Assembly: GCA_029987315.1 (NCBI GenBank)
Contig: DALTVZ010000111.1
Coordinates: forward strand, 1-7,691
Origin: Methanocorpusculum sp.
GTDB taxonomy: Archaea; Halobacteriota; Methanomicrobia; Methanomicrobiales; Methanocorpusculaceae
DNA length: 7,691 nucleotides
Direction: 5' to 3'
This document shows positions 1 to 6,055 of the stretch, in pieces. The notes under the pieces are model-generated. The model saw only the letters and a list, made by a program, of their open reading frames with translations, was not told where the DNA came from and ran no database searches. The translations under genes were made by a program, and so were the position numbers. Every line of letters begins with the position of its first letter. Positions within the stretch are counted from its first letter, which is position 1.

Positions 1-561
1 GAGCTCATCCAAGAGATCCATAATTTCGGCGGCAGTAGCAGGATCTAGTGAAGAGGTCGGCTCATCTGCCACCAGAATATCCGGCCTCATTGCAAGAATA
101 CCTGCGATGGCTACACGCTTTTTCTCACCTCCCGAAAGATGATGGGGCGGGCGTTTTTCATAACCTACAAGACCTACCGCAAAGAGAGCATCAGAAACGC
201 GCTCCTTGATCTCCTCCTCCGACAGATGCAGATTCAGCGGCCCAAATGCCACATCGGCAAACACGCTCGGTGCAAAGATCTGCGAGTCTGAGTTCTGAAA
301 CACCAGACCGACCTTGCTTCGAACGTTTCGAAGGGCTACTCTATCATACTTGACCTCCTCACCGTTCACGAAGATCTTTCCTGCTTCAGGAACGAGCGTT
401 CCATTGCACATCAGAAGAAGCGTGGTTTTTCCAGCTCCGTTTGGTCCGACAACTGCAACTTTTTTCCCTCTCTTGATGGAGAAGGAGATCCCTTTCAACG
501 ATGCGGGCCGGCCGGGATACGAGAACCGGACATCCTCAAACGTAAGTACATTATCGTTCAT
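1..561 (-). CDS. cbiO: Cobalt/nickel ECF transporter ATPase CbiO, partial (C-terminus off the left edge)
   Basis: This is the ATP-hydrolysing subunit of an energy-coupling-factor importer, acting on the cytoplasmic face with CbiQ. The 187 codons present read open from an ATG at 561-559 to the window edge, so the C-terminal third is missing. Visible ABC motifs in order: Walker A GPNGAGKTT at residues 39-47, Q-loop glutamine at Q89 (VFQNSDSQIF), signature LSGGEKKR at 142-149, and Walker B with catalytic glutamate (ILVADEPT) at 162-169. The Q-loop sequence and the KRVAIAGILAMRPDIL stretch are typical of CbiO/EcfA ATPases. The D-loop region reads SSLDP where SGLDP is usual, a mild change. The start overlaps the cbiQ stop in an ATGA arrangement, and a GGTGGAG ribosome-binding site lies at 579-573, about 11 nt upstream. 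This implies translational coupling to cbiQ. The transported metal (Co or Ni) cannot be told from the ATPase. Confidence 0.95.
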   Translation of the reverse strand, partial: MNDNVLTFEDVRFSYPGRPASLKGISFSIKRGKKVAVVGPNGAGKTTLLLMCNGTLVPEAGKIFVNGEEVKYDRVALRNVRSKVGLVFQNSDSQIFAPSVFADVAFGPLNLHLSEEEIKERVSDALFAVGLVGYEKRPPHHLSGGEKKRVAIAGILAMRPDILVADEPTSSLDPATAAEIMDLLDEL

Positions 562-1481
562 ACAAGAAACATCTCCACCAACAAAAGACCAAAGATCACC
601 ATAATAAAGAGGAGCACGGACGTGACCGCAAGCTGGCTGGCATGTCCCTTTTCATCAGGCAAAGCCATCAGTCCGTCATAACACCGCGACTCCATTGAAA
701 CAAAGATCGCCTCCCCTCGTTCCCAGGTCCTGATGAACAGCATCGAGGCAAGCATCGAAAATGAGGTGATATAATTTTTCCATGATCCGTAACCCCCACG
801 CATGATCTGTGCATTATGGATCGCGATCGCTTCACCGATGAAGACAAAGATGTACCGATAGATCAGCATGGACAGATCGATGAAGGCCTGAGGCATTCTA
901 AGATCCCGAAAAACTGCGAAGAGCGAGGCCATCGGCGTGGTGAGTGCAAGGAAATACAACGAACACATACCGGCAAATGTTCGAGAGATCACCAAGACCG
1001 CAAGGTCAAGAGAGTCGGATGTGATCTGAACATGAAATGGGCCTATCCGGAAAAAATCTATAAGCATCTCCCCCCCGCCGGTGATGAACAGGATCACGAT
1101 GGCTCCGGTCCCTGCAAAAAACAGAGGGATGGTCAGCAGAGATCCGTAGAGACGAGGGCTGACCTTTGCAACAAAAAGAGCTGCGAAGATCATGGACATC
1201 GCAATAAATATCGGGAGATACGGGAGCGGCGAGGTCACCGCGATCACGATCGCAGAGAGACACAAAACCAGTTTTAGCCATGCTGATACATGCCGAAGAG
1301 GGCTTGCCATCGCAGCATCATCAAGGATATGTTCATCGAAGATGGTGCGGGGCTTTTTTGCTGAACCCCTTGACATTGCACGGTTTCTCAATAGGTACAA
1401 ACAGATAATTATGGCTCCCGCTACGAACACCGTCCAAAATTGCCACCACGGGACCTGGAGAAACTGATCCATAATACCCAT
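558..1481 (-). CDS. cbiQ: Cobalt/nickel ECF transporter transmembrane (T) component CbiQ
   Basis: The 307-residue membrane protein couples ATP hydrolysis by CbiO to metal uptake by a CbiM/NikM substrate-binding component. Hydrophobic segments lie at about residues 15-32, 68-84, 86-105, 113-134, 160-182, 200-220 and 283-305. The CbiQ-type coupling region follows the usual pattern: QIMRGGYG at 225-232, then RTWERGEAIFVSMESRCYDG at 251-270. These correspond to the two Ala-Arg-Gly-like coupling motifs that dock on the ATPase; the second reads SRC instead of the common ARG/SRG. The typical CbiQ N-terminus (near DDAAMASPLRHVSAWLKL, 54-71) is preceded by about 50 extra residues with an added membrane helix. 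No CbiM or CbiN is encoded beside it in the window. The start at 1481 has no clear Shine-Dalgarno site; M4 is an alternative. A nearby TATA-like element suggests a very short leader. Confidence 0.92.
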   Translation of the reverse strand: MGIMDQFLQVPWWQFWTVFVAGAIIICLYLLRNRAMSRGSAKKPRTIFDEHILDDAAMASPLRHVSAWLKLVLCLSAIVIAVTSPLPYLPIFIAMSMIFAALFVAKVSPRLYGSLLTIPLFFAGTGAIVILFITGGGEMLIDFFRIGPFHVQITSDSLDLAVLVISRTFAGMCSLYFLALTTPMASLFAVFRDLRMPQAFIDLSMLIYRYIFVFIGEAIAIHNAQIMRGGYGSWKNYITSFSMLASMLFIRTWERGEAIFVSMESRCYDGLMALPDEKGHASQLAVTSVLLFIMVIFGLLLVEMFLV

Positions 1482-1504
1482 AAGAAGGAAACGTCTAGTA
1501 TCTA

Positions 1505-1535
1505 CGATAAGATATAATAGTATAAAATTAAACTT
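1505..1535. promoter_or_regulatory. Divergent AT-rich promoter region between cbiQ and the cbiA/cfbB gene
   Basis: The 77-nt gap between the two divergent genes holds an almost pure A/T stretch with overlapping TATA-like elements. On the plus strand GATATAATAGTATAAAATTA (1511-1530) could place a start site about 25 nt downstream, near 1545-1555, just before the ATG at 1559. On the minus strand TTTTATACTATTATATC (1527-1511) would place a start near 1487-1497, leaving cbiQ with a leader of only about 5-15 nt. That fits the lack of a Shine-Dalgarno site before cbiQ. The assignment rests on archaeal TATA-box spacing judged by eye; no operator was recognised. Confidence 0.5.
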
Positions 1536-1558
1536 AAGCTGATATAAGGTAAACGATT

Positions 1559-2857
1559 ATGATGAGAACAAGTACCTGCATACCCCGTATCGTGATCGCC
1601 GGAACACACAGCGGATGCGGAAAAACAGCCACCGCGTCCGGGATCATGGCGGCACTTCGCGCACGGGGTCTTGTGGTCCAGCCGTTCAAAGTTGGGCCGG
1701 ATTTCATCGACCCTTCTCATCACACGGCAGTATGCGGGCGGAGTTCACGCAATCTCGATCCATTTATGATGGGAGAGGAGTCGGTGCGCCGCTCATTTGT
1801 TTTTGCATGTGAGGGAGCGGACATCGCCGTTATCGAAGGAGTGATGGGACTCTATGACGGCGTGGACGGGGGGGAGTGTTCGAGCACGGCGCATGTGGCT
1901 AGAATCCTCGACGCTCCGATCGTTCTTGTCGCTGATATCAAAGGGATGAGCAGAAGTGTCGCCGCCCTCATCAAGGGATATACAGAATATGACCCGCGGC
2001 TCAGATTTGCCGGCGTGATCATGACAAAAGGCGGCAGTGAGAAGCACAAAGCGATGACGACGACGGATCTCAAGATCCCGCTTCTCGGCTGGATCCCGCG
2101 AAGCGATACACTCTCTGTTGAAAGCAGACATCTTGGCCTGAAGATGGCTGGTGAGGATGCACGCATGAAGGATACCGGCGCATTCATCGAGGAGCACTGC
2201 TCGCTTGATGAACTTCTTGCCGCCGCGGCAAACACAACGGTGATCTCAGCAGAGAAGAGCCTGCCCTCTTCAGAGAAAAAAACCAGGATCGGTGTTGCTT
2301 TGGATGAAGCGTTTTGTTTCTATTATCAGGACAACCTCGACGTTCTCAGGGACAAGGGTGCTGAACTGGTATTTTTCTCTCCGATCCATGATCCACTTCC
2401 AGAAGCGGATGGATATTATTTCGGCGGTGGATACCCTGAGCTGTATGGAAAGGCTCTCGAAAACTCACGGTGTAAAATCGATCTGAAACATGCGGCCGAG
2501 CAGGAGATACCAATATACGGCGAATGCGGCGGTCTGATGTGGCTTGGCCGGTCCCTCACGACGCAGGAGGGGAGTTTTTCCATGACAGGTCTTTTGGACG
2601 CCGAGTGTGTTATGGAGAAACGATTCGTTGCTCTGAACTATGTCGTCGGAAAAGTGACCGAAGAGTCCCTCTTTCCAAAAGGGATGAGCTTTCGGGGCCA
2701 TGAGTTCCATTACTCACGAACTGTCCCAGATCCGGATGTACGATATGTGTTCACACTGTCACGCGGTAATGGGATATGTGAGGGAAAAGACGGTATCCAG
2801 GCCGGATCTGTTCTTGGCGGGTACACGCACATGTATTTTGACGCGAGCCACATGTAA
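1559..2857 (+). CDS. cbiA/cfbB: Cobyrinate or Ni-sirohydrochlorin a,c-diamide synthase (CobB/CbiA/CfbB family)
   Basis: This glutamine- and ATP-dependent enzyme amidates the a and c acetate side chains of a tetrapyrrole. The substrate is cobyrinate in B12 synthesis or Ni-sirohydrochlorin in coenzyme F430 synthesis. The N-terminal synthetase domain shows a P-loop GTHSGCGKT (residues 15-23), KVGPDFIDPSHH (44-55), RNLDPFMMG (64-72) and EGVMGLYDG (93-101). The C-terminal class I glutaminase-like domain has the nucleophile C323 in GECGGLMWLG, the conserved GHEFHYS (380-386) and the late histidine H424 in GGYTHMYF. At 432 residues it looks complete. The start ATG (followed by a second ATG) has AAGGT at 1546-1550, 8 nt upstream. 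Its neighbours are the divergent CbiQO importer and a downstream ClC gene 39 nt away. The sequence alone does not settle B12 versus F430; family membership is secure. Confidence 0.93.
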   Translation: MMRTSTCIPRIVIAGTHSGCGKTATASGIMAALRARGLVVQPFKVGPDFIDPSHHTAVCGRSSRNLDPFMMGEESVRRSFVFACEGADIAVIEGVMGLYDGVDGGECSSTAHVARILDAPIVLVADIKGMSRSVAALIKGYTEYDPRLRFAGVIMTKGGSEKHKAMTTTDLKIPLLGWIPRSDTLSVESRHLGLKMAGEDARMKDTGAFIEEHCSLDELLAAAANTTVISAEKSLPSSEKKTRIGVALDEAFCFYYQDNLDVLRDKGAELVFFSPIHDPLPEADGYYFGGGYPELYGKALENSRCKIDLKHAAEQEIPIYGECGGLMWLGRSLTTQEGSFSMTGLLDAECVMEKRFVALNYVVGKVTEESLFPKGMSFRGHEFHYSRTVPDPDVRYVFTLSRGNGICEGKDGIQAGSVLGGYTHMYFDASHM

Positions 2858-2884
2858 AATAGATTGAAAACAAAGATACTAGAA

Positions 2885-2891
2885 AAAGGTG
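2885..2891 (+). promoter_or_regulatory. Ribosome-binding site deciding the clc start
   Basis: AAAGGTG lies 5 nt before the GTG at 2897 and matches the GGTG part of the archaeal anti-Shine-Dalgarno complement. The alternative in-frame TTG at 2864 has no comparable site upstream (the preceding bases are CATGTAAAATAGA, around the cbiA/cfbB stop). This favours GTG 2897 as the true start. Confidence 0.6.
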
Positions 2892-2896
2892 TTTTT

Positions 2897-4270
2897 GTGA
2901 GCCAAGGGGAAGAACGTATATCATTCAAAAAGATCCTATTGATCGGGATAACCATAGGGATCATCTCCGGCTTTGGAACACTTTTATTTTTTTTGGGTCT
3001 TGAATACAGCATCCATGTGATCATGGGATTTTTTTATGACGGAGCTTTTCCGACACCCGGCCAGTCCTGTGAAGGGATAGAATGCTGGACGCCCCCGCCG
3101 GTGATCTGGCTCATTCTTCCGATCATCTGCGGCGGAGCACTCCTTTCAGGTATGATAGTGCATAAGTTTGCGCCCGAAGCCGAAGGTCATGGTACTGATG
3201 CGGCGCTAAAAGCGTATCATGGAGATGGAAAGATCCGCTGGCGTGTCCCGTTCATAAAAGCGATCGCGTCGATCATCACCATTTCAACGGGAGGTAGTGC
3301 CGGGCGTGAGGGTCCAACCGCACAGATCGCTGCAGGCTTTGGCGCTTTTATCTCTGATGTTTTCCATCTGTCGCCGCGAGAACGAAAGATCGCGATCGCG
3401 ACCGGGATAGGAGCAGGTATCGGTACGATTTTTAAAGCTCCGCTCGGAGGAGCGGTACTCGCAGCTGAGATCCTCTATCTGCGGGACGTTGAAGCAGATG
3501 TTTTGATCCCGTCTTTTCTTGCCTCGATCATCAGCTACTCGATCTTTGGATTTTTTATGGGATATGAAGCTATATTCGGCGCCGCTACCCTGTCATGGTC
3601 AGTTATTCAGGTCCCCTTTTTCATAGCTCTTGGACCCATTTGCGCTCTGATAGGGATCATGTACATCAAAACATTTTATGGAACAAAGGATATCTTTGAC
3701 AATTTTTTTCGAAAATATGCTCTGCCGGGTTATCTCAAACCGGTTTTAGGAGCGTTTTTCATTGCGGTTTTGGTGATCGTTTTTGCGTACATCTCTCCGG
3801 ATACGCTTCTGGTCGCTCTTGGAAGTCTCGGATCAGGCTATGGGTTTGTACAACTTGCTCTATACAACATGCTGCCTCTTACCGTTTTGATACTTCTTCC
3901 CTTTGCAAAGACCTTGACGACCGCCCTGACGATCGGTTCAGGCGGGAGCGGCGGCGTATTTGCCCCGGGTCTCTCGATCGGCGGATTTACGGGAGGTGCT
4001 TTTGGGATGCTGCTGCATATACTTTTTCCGCAGATCATTCCGCTCACAACGGTCCCGGTATTCGTTATCATAGGCATGATCGCTCTGTTTGGGAGCATTG
4101 CCCATGCACCGATCGCGGTTATGATCATGGTCCTTGAGATGACCGGGGACTTTGGGATCCTCATTCCTTCTATGGCTGCGCTTGTTTTGGCCTGCCTTAT
4201 CATGGGCAAGAGGAGTATCTTCAAGGAACAACGGGAGAGACGTGAGGATAGCTTAGAACCGCATAGTTAG
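2897..4270 (+). CDS. ClC-family voltage-gated chloride channel/transporter
   Basis: This integral membrane protein moves chloride or related anions. Starting at the GTG with the good ribosome-binding site it has 457 residues; a TTG 33 nt upstream would add 11. Numbering is from the GTG. Signature regions: GHGTD at 97-101 (position of the classical GSGIP motif), GREGP at 136-140 with the gating glutamate E138, KAPLGGAVLAAEILY at 180-194, and GSGGSGGVFAP at 347-357 (the GxFxP helix-N motif). Many hydrophobic helices span the rest. By eye, the position of the E. coli internal proton glutamate E203 is I192, directly after the conserved E191, and Tyr445 corresponds to F419. There is no CBS domain; the protein ends in a short charged tail. 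Spacing to the upstream amidotransferase gene permits co-transcription. Family call is secure; channel versus exchanger is inference. Confidence 0.92.
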   Translation: MSQGEERISFKKILLIGITIGIISGFGTLLFFLGLEYSIHVIMGFFYDGAFPTPGQSCEGIECWTPPPVIWLILPIICGGALLSGMIVHKFAPEAEGHGTDAALKAYHGDGKIRWRVPFIKAIASIITISTGGSAGREGPTAQIAAGFGAFISDVFHLSPRERKIAIATGIGAGIGTIFKAPLGGAVLAAEILYLRDVEADVLIPSFLASIISYSIFGFFMGYEAIFGAATLSWSVIQVPFFIALGPICALIGIMYIKTFYGTKDIFDNFFRKYALPGYLKPVLGAFFIAVLVIVFAYISPDTLLVALGSLGSGYGFVQLALYNMLPLTVLILLPFAKTLTTALTIGSGGSGGVFAPGLSIGGFTGGAFGMLLHILFPQIIPLTTVPVFVIIGMIALFGSIAHAPIAVMIMVLEMTGDFGILIPSMAALVLACLIMGKRSIFKEQRERREDSLEPHS

Positions 4271-4277
4271 CATGCGG
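4259..4277 (+). terminator. Hairpin at the 3' end of clc, possible terminator
   Basis: CCGCAT (4259-4264) and ATGCGG (4272-4277) form a perfect 6-bp stem with a 7-nt loop that contains the clc stop codon (4268-4270). It is followed by the moderately T-rich CAGTTTATCTA. There is no long U-tract, so termination is uncertain. The hairpin lies in the convergent junction and could also act on transcripts reading leftward from the symporter-like gene. Confidence 0.35.
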
Positions 4278-4296
4278 CAGTTTATCTAAGAGGATC

Positions 4297-5904
4297 TCAA
4301 CTCCTCATAACCTCTTCATCCATCATATTCAGTTTGCCTGCCACATGGATCATGTCCACTGGAACTGCCACCATGTTCAGCGATGTGCTCAGGAAGTCGA
4401 GAACGATCTCCAAAACAACGGCGATACCGAGTGCTTCGACAGGTATTCCAAGCTGAAGAAACAGGATCGAGTAACAGGCGATGCCTCCTCCCGGGACCGG
4501 GGGAACTGCCAAGGCAAGAAGGCCGCAGGTCAGTATTGCGGCAAAAACCCAGGAGATCGTGATCGGCACACTGTACGTATCGGCCATAAACAAACAGACA
4601 CAGAAAAATATCGCAGCATGCCCTGGTCTTGAGAACGCGGTCCCAAGAGGGACGCCAAAGTTCACGAGTTTATGATGGATGCCGAGTTTTTTCTCGCAGC
4701 ACTCCATGTTTGTCGAGAAGGTCGCCGCGGATGAGGCGGTCGTAAGAGCCACCAAAAAGGAGGGGAGTAGTTTCTTTATCAGGACAATTGGAGATACCCT
4801 TCTTCGAATCGAGATGCTCATGACCATCAGAATGAGATTTGCACCGACGCAAAGCAGAATGATGACGAACAGTTTCAAAAGACCGGACATGTCTGAGAGC
4901 ATCTCTGTCAGCATCAGCTGAAGAATGCTGATGAAGATGATCAGCGGGAGAAGTGTGGTGATCCACTCCATGATCAACTGGATGATGTTGTTCGCCTGCC
5001 CAACAAACTGCACGATAACCGGGATCTTTTTGTTCAAAATGAGCAGGGCAAGACCAAATGCCACTGCGAGAAATATTATTTGCAGAGAGTTTCCTTCTAA
5101 GAAGGGGGAGATGAGACTGGACGGAACGATGTCAAGGATCATCGTAAAGATCGCCGTGAACTCGCTGCCGGAGAACCCACCTTCGCCGACTGCATATGTA
5201 AAAAATGGTATGCAGACCAGTGCACAGATCAGCAGGGTGAAGTAGATCCTGCCAAGATATCTTCCAATGACCCGCTTTCCAATATTTCCAAGTGTTGCAG
5301 TGTCACCGATACTGTAAATACCCCAGATAAGGGATAAAAACATCATAGGAAGAGCGGTCGCGATCAATAGCCCGATGAAGGTGCCAAACAGAGGAGTGAC
5401 AAAGACACTAGATATAGTATGTCTGACCTCAAACGGAAACTCGCGGCACAAAAGTCCAACAAGAACTCCGGCAAAGATCGAACAGATCAGATAGATCAGT
5501 GGGTTGACCTTTTTCCGCTTTGGCATGAGAACGATCTGATTTTCGCCGTTCACATAATGGTAGGAGGGGGTGAGCCCGATGTTTGCAAGTAATGTCTGGA
5601 CAGAGTTGCCGCCGTTCAATACGCAGTCACCGCCGTCTTCACCGAACGGATTGACCCTTGGTCCTAAAACCGAGAGGTTGATGTACTGACGACCCAGACG
5701 TTTTCCGCTTCGATACGTACCGACCGTCCCCTCACCAAGGGCTGCCAGCCATTTCAAAAGGACCTGTTCGACGGCTAAATGAAGGCGTTCGACATCATAT
5801 ACCTCAATATTTCCTTCTTTGAGCGCCTCAGCTGTTAAAGAGCTGATCTGCCCTACAACATCTTCCGAAAGATGGAATGTAAGTGTTTTTGAGGATACTG
5901 CCAT
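4297..5904 (-). CDS. Divergent dicarboxylate/amino acid:cation symporter-fold (DAACS/SDF) protein with soluble N-terminal domain
   Basis: The 535-residue protein has two parts. Residues 1-130 are soluble; VERLHLAVEQVLLKWLAAL (38-56) and GRQYINLSVLGPRVNPFGED (71-90) loosely recall the N-box and G1-box layout of GHKL-type ATPase (anti-sigma/histidine-kinase-like) domains, but without the key Asn and Asp-x-Gly residues. Residues 134-525 match the glutamate-transporter (GltPh) fold: about eight membrane segments, an HP1 serine-rich loop TTASSAATF (388-396), an HP2 loop AVPPVPGGG (466-474) and a final helix EIVLDFLSTSLNMVAV (499-514). Against GltPh, by eye: the NMDGT motif is replaced by SRPGH (425-429), D390 is E499, D394 is kept as D503, R397 is S506, N401 is kept as N510 and D405 is V514. 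A non-acidic substrate and altered ion coupling are likely. The start lacks a strong Shine-Dalgarno site; an upstream in-frame ATG is blocked by a stop. Confidence 0.82.
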   Translation of the reverse strand: MAVSSKTLTFHLSEDVVGQISSLTAEALKEGNIEVYDVERLHLAVEQVLLKWLAALGEGTVGTYRSGKRLGRQYINLSVLGPRVNPFGEDGGDCVLNGGNSVQTLLANIGLTPSYHYVNGENQIVLMPKRKKVNPLIYLICSIFAGVLVGLLCREFPFEVRHTISSVFVTPLFGTFIGLLIATALPMMFLSLIWGIYSIGDTATLGNIGKRVIGRYLGRIYFTLLICALVCIPFFTYAVGEGGFSGSEFTAIFTMILDIVPSSLISPFLEGNSLQIIFLAVAFGLALLILNKKIPVIVQFVGQANNIIQLIMEWITTLLPLIIFISILQLMLTEMLSDMSGLLKLFVIILLCVGANLILMVMSISIRRRVSPIVLIKKLLPSFLVALTTASSAATFSTNMECCEKKLGIHHKLVNFGVPLGTAFSRPGHAAIFFCVCLFMADTYSVPITISWVFAAILTCGLLALAVPPVPGGGIACYSILFLQLGIPVEALGIAVVLEIVLDFLSTSLNMVAVPVDMIHVAGKLNMMDEEVMRS

Positions 5905-6055
5905 ATGTTATGCGCCGAACCTGTGAATGAATATCTAGATTGGTTGTTTCTTCATGGATATAATATCTTTATTTCCATTCGTGTATCTGGTCGTGAATTA
6001 TTTTCTGGAGAGATAGAAATAGACCGAGAGCGAATATTCACTCAGGAATAACCTT
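5905..6055. promoter_or_regulatory. Divergent intergenic region with shared TATA-like stretch and imperfect inverted repeat
   Basis: This 151-nt gap separates the symporter-like gene (minus) from the acyltransferase gene (plus). A TATA-like GGATATAATATCTTTATT lies at 5956-5973 and could serve the minus-strand gene, with a start near 5935. A second AT-rich stretch GAATTATTTT (5994-6003) suits the plus-strand gene. An imperfect inverted repeat flanks the gap: CCTG-N4-TGAATAT at 5920-5934 and ATATTCA-N2-CAGG at 6034-6046, so each leader carries an ATATTCA...CAGG element just before its start codon. AGGA at 6044-6047 also serves as a plausible ribosome-binding site for the ATG at 6056. The promoter assignment is by eye. 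Confidence 0.4.

Noticed and set aside
314..604. A 96-codon plus-strand open frame opposite cbiO
   Set aside because: It lies antisense to the Walker A and Q-loop region of cbiO, whose motifs are intact on the other strand.
816..1277. A 153-codon plus-strand open reading frame inside cbiQ
   Set aside because: It is antisense to a clear CbiQ gene. Its product is an extremely charged Arg/Asp/His/Lys-rich sequence, as expected from reading a membrane-protein gene backwards, with no ribosome-binding site or homology recognised.
2828..2856. Two copies of the palindromic CACATGTA near the end of the amidotransferase gene
   Set aside because: Both lie in coding sequence (His-Met-Tyr, then His-Met-stop) and are explained by codons; no further copies were seen outside.
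3385..3405. Overlapping GATC/GCGATCGC palindromes
   Set aside because: These arise from Ile-Ala repeats in a membrane helix and from codon preference; similar GATC runs occur across the window without pattern.
3838..4231. Two minus-strand open frames opposite the 3' part of clc
   Set aside because: They are shadows of a conserved ClC region (GSGGSGGVFAP and following helices), with no independent coding signs.
5902..5955. An upstream in-frame ATG (5955-5953) as a longer start for the symporter-like gene
   Set aside because: The reading from that ATG meets a TAG stop after five codons, so the start at 5904 stands.
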